A DNA stretch of 33,016 bases from Rhodospirillales bacterium. GTDB taxonomy: Bacteria; Pseudomonadota; Alphaproteobacteria; Rhodospirillales; Casp-alpha2. Under the pieces are notes generated by a model. It saw only the letters and a program-made list of their open reading frames with translations, made no database searches and was not told the origin of the DNA. Made by a program: the position numbers and the translations under genes. Positions 23,605 through 30,373 of this stretch are shown piece after piece. Each line of letters begins with the position of its first letter. The stretch's first letter is position 1. The stretch is taken from assembly GCA_013203955.1 (NCBI GenBank), contig JABMOY010000120.1, positions 1 through 33,016 of the forward strand. The letters are read 5' to 3'.

Positions 23605-24328
23605 CAATTCTCTCCCTGTTTTTTTCGATGTTTTACTGAATTATCGTTATGGTTTTTTTGATTCTGGCCAGAGGTTTCTGTTTCCGACTTGCGACTTCAA
23701 GACCAAGCTTTTTTATCCCCCAACTTTAACTCAAACAATTAAAGTTTTAGAATATTATTTAAATCGCAAGCAACGGGGAACCCTCCCCGTTATTCTCCTC
23801 CTCGTCGTTGTTCCCATGGCCCGGATCAGTATAACCGGATTTCTCCGCTGGTGTTTGCCTTTCCAGCAACCCCAGGCAACGGCATCTTCTGTCATTTGTA
23901 AAATCTTTACTCTCAATGCATTGATAAGAATCGTCTATCAAAAGGGTTCGAGGCGCCGAAAGGGAAATGAGTGAACCCTGGACCGGGGGGCGCTTACGGG
24001 AGAATTGGGGAGCGAGAGAAGTTCGAAAGAGGGCTTTTTAGCCGATTTTACCTTTTCGGGCGCTTCGCTTCTTGGTTTGGAAAACAGGGCGTGTATAGTC
24101 ATTAGGCTTTTTTAACTCATCGTGCCTTTGGGTATGTTTTGTCTATGAGCTAATAAAAACTTTCAAATTTACTACTTGATTAAATAACGGGATATTTTCT
24201 AGCGAGGGTCCGCCCCATATGGACGACACCCGCAAATTGTATACGATCAAAAAAACCAATAACCTTGTATTGCCCCACGGCCAACGAAGTTGTTTCCTTC
24301 GCGGTAAATCTTTTAGAGGAGTGAGAAC
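23605..24328. other. Divergent promoter region between importer and msm operons
   Basis: This 724-base AT-richer interval shows no convincing gene. It holds a LysR-type operator (23920-23942), a 7-bp hairpin AACGGGG-N6-CCCCGTT (23772-23791) without a T-run, and the ribosome site AGAGGAG (24315-24321) of msmA. A leftward frame at 23759-23941 has neither a ribosome site nor a recognisable protein. The length leaves room for more regulatory sites or a small RNA, which I cannot resolve. Confidence 0.6.
23920..23942. promoter_or_regulatory. LysR-type operator, site 3 (ATTGATA-N9-TATCAAA)
   Basis: TTGATA (23921-23926) and TATCAA (23936-23941) form a perfect 6-bp dyad with the same 9-base spacing as the two sites before the LysR gene at 14414. 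It lies about 316 bp from the importer start and 387 bp from the msmA start. This shared element is the sequence evidence that the LysR protein acts here. Confidence 0.65.
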
Positions 24329-25567
24329 ATGCCAGCCAGAAATCATAAACAGTGGACATCGCCCCCGTCCCTAAAAGCCGGCGAGTGGGTCGACAGCCGC
24401 ATTTATTCAGACCCCGACATTTTTGAAGAAGAGCAGGAGAAAATCTTCAAGAAGGTTTGGATTCCGGTCTGTCACGAATCCGAATTACCGGAGCCTTATG
24501 ACTTCCGGACCGTTTCCATCGCCCGCGAGCCGATCATTGTCGTTCGCGGACCCGATAACGAGGTCCGGGCGTTTCTCAACGTCTGTCCACATCGCGGTAT
24601 GATGATCGAACGACGCCCGTCCGGCAGCTTCGCCCCGGCTCAGCCTTCCGGCAATCCCAAGCACATGACCTGCATGTTCCACGCCTGGCAGTTCGACATG
24701 AAAGGGAACTGTGCCTACATCTCGCGCGAGGAAGAAGGCTACCAGGACCGCATCAAAAAAGAAGACCAAGGTCTTCGCCGCTTGCGTTGCGAGGTCAAGT
24801 TCGGCGGCTTTATTTGGGTTACCCTGAACGACCAGGTCGAAACCACGGTCGAAGAATGGGCCGACGGCGCCTTCGATTGCATTCGGGAAGCCATCGACAC
24901 CGAACCGCTGCAGGTATTCCATTACCACAAGGCCATCATCGGTTGTAACTACAAGCTGTGGCACGACACCAACAGCGAATTTTATCACGACTATATGCAT
25001 TACCATAACCGGGTGACGGGCTTTAACGACGAATACTTCGCCCGCAAGAACATCGCCTTCGGCAACGGCCACGTCAACGTCAACAGCTTCGAAGTGAAGT
25101 ACGACCAATACGAAGGCTTCGAATCGCGGGCCGAATTGTCGTTCCCGACTTTCCCGCCAAACCAGTGGTACATGATCGACATGTTCCCGGGCATGAACTT
25201 CAACCTGCGCGGATCGGCGCTGCGTTGCGACGTCATGACGCCCTTGGGACCCGACAAGGTGATGATCGAGTTCCGCGGCCTTGGTTTGAAAAGCGATTCA
25301 GCCGAAGACCGCCAGCATCGCATCGAGCACCACAATTCCATTTGGGGTCCGTTCGGCCGCAATCTTCATGAAGACCTGATCGGTGTCGCCGGACAGGGCG
25401 CCACCATGCAGACCGGCTCCGAACCTCGCCGCATCCTGCACGGGCGCCATGAAGACAATTTCATCCACGACGAAGTCGGCATGCGCCATTTCTATGCTGA
25501 ATGGGGCAAGTGGATGGACCGGATGCCTAGCGATCCGATGAAGAAATATATGGCCGCCGCCGAGTAG
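24329..25567 (+). CDS. msmA: Methanesulfonate monooxygenase, hydroxylase large (alpha) subunit
   Basis: This Rieske non-heme iron oxygenase alpha subunit of 412 residues would convert methanesulfonate to formaldehyde and sulfite with O2 and NADH. The Rieske ligands are Cys86-x-His88 and Cys115-x2-His118, with exactly 26 residues between His88 and Cys115 instead of the usual 15-17. This long spacer is the known mark of MsmA, and the length agrees with the about 414 residues of the Methylosulfonomonas protein. The mononuclear iron region reads HDTNSEFYHDYMHYH (about 212-226). It has a good ribosome site. It is first in an operon with beta subunit, ferredoxin and reductase, next to a sulfonate-type importer. 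Confidence 0.9.
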   Translation: MPARNHKQWTSPPSLKAGEWVDSRIYSDPDIFEEEQEKIFKKVWIPVCHESELPEPYDFRTVSIAREPIIVVRGPDNEVRAFLNVCPHRGMMIERRPSGSFAPAQPSGNPKHMTCMFHAWQFDMKGNCAYISREEEGYQDRIKKEDQGLRRLRCEVKFGGFIWVTLNDQVETTVEEWADGAFDCIREAIDTEPLQVFHYHKAIIGCNYKLWHDTNSEFYHDYMHYHNRVTGFNDEYFARKNIAFGNGHVNVNSFEVKYDQYEGFESRAELSFPTFPPNQWYMIDMFPGMNFNLRGSALRCDVMTPLGPDKVMIEFRGLGLKSDSAEDRQHRIEHHNSIWGPFGRNLHEDLIGVAGQGATMQTGSEPRRILHGRHEDNFIHDEVGMRHFYAEWGKWMDRMPSDPMKKYMAAAE

Positions 25568-25597
25568 GCCGGGCCGGGATTTAAAAGGAGAAAAATA

Positions 25598-26095
25598 ATG
25601 AGCGCGAACGGAACCCAGGTTACCGACGCCGTCAAGGACTCGATCTATCGTTCCTGCCTGTTTCTCGACGATGAAAAATGGGGCGATTTTTTGGGACTCT
25701 GCGATCAATCTTTCAATTACACGATCAAGGCCTATAGCCCGGAAATCAGTTACGACATGACCTATTTTTCCGGCAACAGGAACGAAATCGAATCGATGAC
25801 CGGCATGCTGCCGAAACACAATACCGACCATTCCCCTCTCAAGAGACACGCGACAGTGTACACGGTCGACGTCGAAGAAGACGGCAACACGGCAACGGCG
25901 GTGACGTCGTTGGTGGTCTATCAAAATATGTACGACGGCGTTAACTCGCATATCGATTCCGGCGAGAACCATTTGTTCCTGATTGGTAAATACATCGACA
26001 AATTTAAAATGGACGGCGCCACCGCCAAGCTGGTCGAGCGCGAAGTCAGGCTTGATACCCGGCGCCTGGACAAGGGGTCGCATTACATCATCTGA
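25598..26095 (+). CDS. msmB: Methanesulfonate monooxygenase, hydroxylase small (beta) subunit
   Basis: This protein of 165 residues has the ring-hydroxylating-oxygenase beta-subunit fold (NTF2-like). It shows the early Asp/Trp stretch LFLDDEKWGDFLGLCDQSFNYTIKAY and the C-terminal VEREVRLDTRRLDKGSHYII. It has no cofactor and serves as the structural partner of MsmA in an alpha3beta3-type hydroxylase. It starts 30 bases after msmA with AAGGAG before ATG 25598. It is somewhat shorter than the about 180-residue MsmB of methylotrophs. Confidence 0.85.
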   Translation: MSANGTQVTDAVKDSIYRSCLFLDDEKWGDFLGLCDQSFNYTIKAYSPEISYDMTYFSGNRNEIESMTGMLPKHNTDHSPLKRHATVYTVDVEEDGNTATAVTSLVVYQNMYDGVNSHIDSGENHLFLIGKYIDKFKMDGATAKLVEREVRLDTRRLDKGSHYII

Positions 26096-26157
26096 CCAAG
26101 GCCTAAGTTCTAAGTTTCGTGGGGACTGTTAACCCACCCGTGACAGGCACGGATGAT

Positions 26158-26189
26158 CACCCCGTTGGTGAAAATACGCCGACGGGGTG
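26158..26189 (+). promoter_or_regulatory. Strong stem-loop in the msmB-msmC gap
   Basis: CACCCCGTTGG (26158-26168) pairs with CCGACGGGGTG (26179-26189), an 11-bp stem with one G-T pair and a 10-base loop. No T-run follows. It lies in the only long gap (191 bases) of the msm operon, so mRNA processing or partial termination between oxygenase and electron-transfer genes is possible. A weaker GTGGG/CCCAC stem stands at 26119-26137. Confidence 0.6.
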
Positions 26190-26286
26190 AATCCTTGCTA
26201 AGAGGTGGGATGCAAAGACTTAAAAAAACACCGGGTTGGGCGAACAAAACTCCGCCGGCTTCTTCCGGGTCGAATAAGGGTTGAAT

Positions 26287-26661
26287 ATGAATTGGAAACG
26301 GGTCTGCGCGGCTTCTGACGTGCCTGAAAACACGTTGAAAAGATTCGATATCGACGGCATTGCCATCGTCATCGCGAATTATGGTGCCGGCTTCCAAGGC
26401 TTCCCGCCGTATTGCCCCCACATGGAAGAACCGCTTGCCGATTCCGGAATGCTGGATGGCGGCATATTGACGTGCTCGAAACACCTTTGGCAATGGGATT
26501 TACGAACCGGTGAAAAGGTCGGCTTGGCCGAAAAACCCCTGCTTTGTTACGACATAAAAACCGAAGGCGATGACGTGATGGCAGATCTGGAAATCGAACT
26601 CATCAACGAATACGACGTCGAAGACGACATGGATGACGACGATTTCTTCGGCTCCGATTAA
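26287..26661 (+). CDS. msmC: Rieske-type ferredoxin of methanesulfonate monooxygenase
   Basis: This small soluble protein of 124 residues carries one Rieske [2Fe-2S] cluster with ligands Cys43-x-His45 and Cys63-x2-His66 (17-residue spacer). It would pass electrons from the reductase to MsmA. I start it at ATG 26287 with AAGGG upstream. The last 20 residues are strongly acidic and end DMDDDDFFGSD. A very similar domain, including the acidic DDDFF tail, is fused to the MetV protein at 29249-30373, so the two are paralogues. The reductase gene follows after 26 bases. Confidence 0.9.
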   Translation: MNWKRVCAASDVPENTLKRFDIDGIAIVIANYGAGFQGFPPYCPHMEEPLADSGMLDGGILTCSKHLWQWDLRTGEKVGLAEKPLLCYDIKTEGDDVMADLEIELINEYDVEDDMDDDDFFGSD

Positions 26662-26687
26662 TTTTCTCGGCAACCTGAAATTCAAAC

Positions 26688-27731
26688 ATGAAGATCAAGG
26701 TACAGACGAAAAGCGGTGAATTCGAATATAACTGCGAGCCGGGTGAGTTGCTGCTTTACGCCGGACTTCGCCACGGCCTGACCCTGCCTTACGAATGCGC
26801 CACCGGGACCTGCGGTACATGTCGAGCCAGGGTCAAAGATGGGGAAATTAATCTTGAATGGGCAGATGCCCCCGGCCTGTCTTACGTCAACCAGGAGAAA
26901 AACGAACTTCTGATGTGCCGCTCAACGGCGCCCGGGGATTGCACCTTGCGCGTACCGGCTGAGGTTTCAGAAGGTATGGGCACCAAGACCGTTCCGGGCT
27001 ACCGCAAAGGGGAAATCAAAAACGTCCGGGAACTGACCCATGATGTCGTCAGCTTCGATGTCGATATTGATTCCCCGATGTCTTTCGATGCCGGCCAGTT
27101 CGCCGTTCTGGACGCGGTGGGGGTAACCGGTGGGCGCGCCTATTCGATGGTCAATTACGCCACAAGCGCCGATACTTTGAACTTCGTCGTCAAACGCAAG
27201 CCCGAAGGAAAATTTTCGGACTGGCTGTTCGATAACAATATCGCCGGTCATAAAATCAACGTTTTCGGGCCGCTCGGGAAAGCGACATTTCACCCCGAAG
27301 AAAAGAAAAATATTTTATGCATGGCCGGCGGTTCCGGGATCGCCGGCATGATGTCGATCATCGCCAGGGGCTGCGACGATTCCCATTTCGCCGATCATAA
27401 GGGCCATGTCTTTTTCGGCGTCCGGACGGCGCAAGATATCTTTTACCTGGAAGAATTTTCGTCCTTTGTTGAGGCCTATCCTAAAACTTTGGAAGTGACC
27501 ATCGCGCTTTCAGACGAAGACGTAACCCCGGAATTGAAGAACCGCTTCCCAATGATTAAGTTCCAAACAGGGTTTGTGCACACCGTGACATCGGAGCAAA
27601 TGGCGGGAAAGTATGAAAATATTCTGGCTTATGTCGCCGGGCCGCCGCCGATGGTGGACGGGGCGCTCAGGATGTTGGTGCTTGAGGCCCGCCTGCCCGG
27701 AACCGACATTCGTTATGATAAATTCGGTTGA
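26688..27731 (+). CDS. msmD: NADH:ferredoxin reductase of methanesulfonate monooxygenase
   Basis: This flavoprotein reductase of 347 residues passes electrons from NADH to the Rieske ferredoxin. The N-terminal plant-type [2Fe-2S] domain has Cys37, Cys42, Cys45 and Cys77. The FAD-binding motif is RAYS (150-153), the NAD-binding start is CMAGGSGIAGMM (about 211-222), and the C-terminal YVAGPPPMVDGAL is typical of this ferredoxin-NADP-reductase-like family. The order Fe-S, FAD, NAD is that of oxygenase reductases such as MsmD and BenC. Confidence 0.9.
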   Translation: MKIKVQTKSGEFEYNCEPGELLLYAGLRHGLTLPYECATGTCGTCRARVKDGEINLEWADAPGLSYVNQEKNELLMCRSTAPGDCTLRVPAEVSEGMGTKTVPGYRKGEIKNVRELTHDVVSFDVDIDSPMSFDAGQFAVLDAVGVTGGRAYSMVNYATSADTLNFVVKRKPEGKFSDWLFDNNIAGHKINVFGPLGKATFHPEEKKNILCMAGGSGIAGMMSIIARGCDDSHFADHKGHVFFGVRTAQDIFYLEEFSSFVEAYPKTLEVTIALSDEDVTPELKNRFPMIKFQTGFVHTVTSEQMAGKYENILAYVAGPPPMVDGALRMLVLEARLPGTDIRYDKFG

Positions 27732-27755
27732 TTTAAAACGAGAGGAATAAAAAAA

Positions 27756-28190
27756 ATGGTCGCCGTTGAAAAACTGAAAAGTACCGACTTGTTCCAGGAT
27801 CTTTCCGATCAGGCTTTGGAAGCCATTGTCGGGTTCGCCGCGCCGGCGAACTTCGAGGAAGGAGACAGCATTTATCAGTTGGGCGATGATGCGAACGACT
27901 TGTTTTTCCTTGAATCGGGTCGCATCCGTTTTTCCATCGGCGTCGGCAACCGCCCGGACGGTTCCGGGTCCTTGATCCTTCCGGGGAAAATTTTTGGCTG
28001 GGCTGCGTTGTTACACGAACAGCCCCGCCGTGTGGCGACGGCGTCATGTTTGGAAGATTCTATTGTGCACGTTATTCCTCGGGATAAGCTTTTGGAATTA
28101 TTCGACAAAGACCACGAAGCCGGGTACCAGGTCATGGGTCGCTTGGCGACGACCATCGCCGGGGACTTCGTTTCCGTATTGTCCGTATAA
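27756..28190 (+). CDS. Stand-alone cyclic-nucleotide-binding-domain protein (no DNA-binding domain)
   Basis: This protein of 144 residues consists of one Crp-like cNMP-binding beta-roll (about 12-120; FEEGDSIYQLGDDANDLFFLESGRI is the typical start) and a C-terminal helix. No helix-turn-helix follows, so it cannot act as a normal Crp/Fnr regulator. The phosphate-binding segment (here EQPRRVATASCLED) keeps an Arg-x-Ala core, but the glycine-glutamate half of the usual motif is less clear, so the ligand is open. It lies between reductase and iron-sulfur genes at 24- and 27-base spacing and is surely co-transcribed. A role as an allosteric subunit or sensor in the electron chain is a guess. Confidence 0.8.
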   Translation: MVAVEKLKSTDLFQDLSDQALEAIVGFAAPANFEEGDSIYQLGDDANDLFFLESGRIRFSIGVGNRPDGSGSLILPGKIFGWAALLHEQPRRVATASCLEDSIVHVIPRDKLLELFDKDHEAGYQVMGRLATTIAGDFVSVLSV

Positions 28191-28217
28191 GTGAAAACCG
28201 ACGGTTAAGATGAACAG

Positions 28218-29252
28218 ATGGCTAACGGCATGGAAAACGATCCGGAATCTTTCAAGGTCAAAATCGCCAGCACCGGTGATTCCTTTGACGTTCCCGCCGG
28301 CAAGTCCATCCTTCATGTCCTCATTGAAAATGGTTATCGGATCAAGAGCGATTGTTCCAACGGCCGTTGTGGCACCTGCAAAACTCGCTATCTGGAAGGC
28401 CAGCCCGATCACAAGGACACGGCGCTCAGCCCGGAAGAACGCGGTGACTATCTGACAGTCTGTGTGTCGCGCTCGAAAGGTGCCGAAATCGTCCTCGATC
28501 TGCCGCCACCGCAAAAGAGCCTGGGCGCCTATGTTCCCGACGGGCCGGTGGCCGTGGTCGAAGCCGCCATTTGCGTGGCTTGCCTGACGTGCGTCAGGGC
28601 CTGCACCTATGGCGCTGCAACTATCGACGGTGACGTGACCGGGGTCGGCGGCATCATGGGGGCGGCGGTCATCGATGTCATGACTTGCACGGGCTGCGGC
28701 CTTTGCGCTGCGGCCTGCCCGACCGGGGCCATCGGCATGACCAAATTCACCGACAGCGAAGTTATTTCATTGGTCGATGGTTTTTTCCCCACTGCCGGGA
28801 AGCCGGACAAATCAAACGGCCTTGATCCCGAAATCGTCGCTTTTTGCTGTTCCAACAGCGCCCCGGCGGTCGCCGAATTTAAGGGCGACATCGACCTCAA
28901 GATCGTCGACATGCCGTGCACGGGCCGCGTCGACAATCTGTTTCTCATGAAGGCATTTGAAGACGGTGCCGACGGGGTCGTCGTTGTCGGTTGCGAGCCG
29001 GGCCAGTGTTATTATTCGGCGGGCAACATCAACGCCGAAAAGCGGGTGCGGCGAATGCGCAATTGGCTGGAAGGCGTCGGCCTTGACGCCGACCGGGTAC
29101 GCATGGTGCACCTGCCGGACGACGGCGCCGGACCGTTCAAGCAAGCCGCCCAGGAACTGGCGGCCGAGATTCGCGGGTTGGGGCCCAATCCGTTGAGGCT
29201 CCCGATCGAAAGCCGCCCCCACCACGCCGCAAAGCAAGAGGTTAGAGAATGA
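28218..29252 (+). CDS. Ferredoxin / 2[4Fe-4S] / MvhD three-module electron-transfer protein
   Basis: This protein of 344 residues combines three redox modules. Residues 1-95 form a plant-type [2Fe-2S] ferredoxin (Cys46, 51, 54, 82). Residues 110-175 hold two [4Fe-4S] clusters (Cys119, 122, 125, 129 and Cys157, 160, 163, 167-Pro). Residues 205-325 are an MvhD/FlpD-type domain with Cys210, 211, 234, 259 and 264 and the family pattern PCTGRVD, GADGVVVVGC and GN-NAEKRVRRM. MvhD normally links hydrogenase or formate dehydrogenase to HdrA, but no hdrA is nearby. The 4-base overlap with the MetV gene suggests that it exchanges electrons with the MetF/MetV pair. The start could also be ATG 28230. Confidence 0.86.
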   Translation: MANGMENDPESFKVKIASTGDSFDVPAGKSILHVLIENGYRIKSDCSNGRCGTCKTRYLEGQPDHKDTALSPEERGDYLTVCVSRSKGAEIVLDLPPPQKSLGAYVPDGPVAVVEAAICVACLTCVRACTYGAATIDGDVTGVGGIMGAAVIDVMTCTGCGLCAAACPTGAIGMTKFTDSEVISLVDGFFPTAGKPDKSNGLDPEIVAFCCSNSAPAVAEFKGDIDLKIVDMPCTGRVDNLFLMKAFEDGADGVVVVGCEPGQCYYSAGNINAEKRVRRMRNWLEGVGLDADRVRMVHLPDDGAGPFKQAAQELAAEIRGLGPNPLRLPIESRPHHAAKQEVRE

Positions 29253-30373
29253 TTGTCGCTGAACAAAAATCCATGGACGACCTCAAGCGGATGATGAAGG
29301 GCAAGAAGAAGGTCTTGGCCGTCGGATGCGGGACCTGCGTTTCCGTTTGTTTTGCCGGTGGCAAGAAGGAAACGGGCGCCTTGGCCTCGGCGTTGAAGAC
29401 GGCCGCTGCCCTTGACGGCGAAACATTGGAGGTCGAGGAAAAAACGGTCCAGCGCCAGTGCGTTCAGGAATTCGTCGAACCCCTGGCCGAAGACCTGAAA
29501 GACTACGACGCCATCCTGTCGCTCGGGTGCGGCGTCGGGGTTCAGACCCTGGCCGAGAAATTCCCCGAGACGCGTGTGCTGCCGGGGCTCGACACCCAAT
29601 TCATGGGCCAACCGACCGAACCCGGTATCTGGGAAGAACGCTGTGTCGGTTGCGGCAATTGCGTCTTGGAATACACCGGCGGGCTGTGCCCCATAACCCG
29701 GTGCCCTAAGCAACTGTTTAACGGACCTTGCGGGGGGTCCGAAAACGGCATGTGCGAGGTCGACACCTCCTTGCCCTGTGTCTGGTCGATGATCTGGGAC
29801 AACGCCGAAAACCTGGAGCTGACGGATACGCTTATGGAAATCCGCCCGCCGCAAGATTGGTCGACCAGCCGCAGCGGCGGGCTTAGGCGCACCGTCGTTC
29901 GCGACGACCTGCACCAGCCGAGCGCCGTCGGAAAGTCTCCCGCACCGTCTTCGGCACCCGCTCAACCAACAGCCGCTAATAAACCGGTTGACCCGGGCGC
30001 CAATTGGACCAAGGTGTGCGCCGCCGCCGATATCGCCGAAGGAACAATGAAAAAATTCGCGGTCGCCGGGGTATCGGTGATGATCGCCAATCTTGGCGAT
30101 TGTTGGCGGGCCTTCCCGCCGATGTGCCCGCATATGGCGGAACCGCTTGAAGAATCCGGGTTCCTGGAAAACGGCATGCTGACCTGCACCAAACATATCT
30201 GGCAATGGAACCTGAGAACGGGAGAAATGGCGGGCGCCGCCGAAAAACCCATGCTCACATATGATGCCAAGGAAGAAGGCGGCGAAATTTTTGTCTCAGC
30301 CGATAACGAACTGGTCTACGAACACGAAGAAGAGGAGGAATTGAGTGATGACGACTTCTTCAGCGCAGGCTAA
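29249..30373 (+). CDS. MetV-type methylene-THF reductase subunit fused to a Rieske ferredoxin
   Basis: This protein of 374 residues has two parts. Residues 1-200 are the MetV / methylene-tetrahydrofolate-reductase C-terminal-type domain, rich in cysteines: GCGTCVSVC (27-34), LGCGVGVQT, CVGCGNC (132-138), CPITRCPKQLFNGPCGG (147-163). A Pro/Ala-rich linker (about 225-250) follows. Residues 252-374 are a Rieske ferredoxin with Cys293-x-His295 and Cys313-x2-His316, about 58% identical by hand count to MsmC, including the acidic DDDFF tail. MetV partners MetF in acetogens and carries iron-sulfur centres. Fusion to a Rieske domain is unusual and ties folate redox chemistry to the oxygenase chain. 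The gene overlaps both neighbours (ATGA before, 26 bases after). Confidence 0.87.
   Translation: MIVAEQKSMDDLKRMMKGKKKVLAVGCGTCVSVCFAGGKKETGALASALKTAAALDGETLEVEEKTVQRQCVQEFVEPLAEDLKDYDAILSLGCGVGVQTLAEKFPETRVLPGLDTQFMGQPTEPGIWEERCVGCGNCVLEYTGGLCPITRCPKQLFNGPCGGSENGMCEVDTSLPCVWSMIWDNAENLELTDTLMEIRPPQDWSTSRSGGLRRTVVRDDLHQPSAVGKSPAPSSAPAQPTAANKPVDPGANWTKVCAAADIAEGTMKKFAVAGVSVMIANLGDCWRAFPPMCPHMAEPLEESGFLENGMLTCTKHIWQWNLRTGEMAGAAEKPMLTYDAKEEGGEIFVSADNELVYEHEEEEELSDDDFFSAG

Noticed and set aside
23772-23791. Hairpin AACGGGG-N6-CCCCGTT as a terminator
   Set aside because: No T-run follows on either strand and no gene ends nearby; it may be chance or part of a leader RNA.
23759-23941. Leftward 60-codon frame in the divergent promoter region
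   Set aside because: No ribosome site, low-complexity Asp/Glu/Asn composition, and it overlaps the LysR operator.
24329-25567. MsmA as an ordinary aromatic-ring dioxygenase alpha subunit
   Set aside because: The 26-residue Rieske spacer, the separate Rieske ferredoxin, the length and the neighbouring sulfonate-type importer all point to methanesulfonate monooxygenase.
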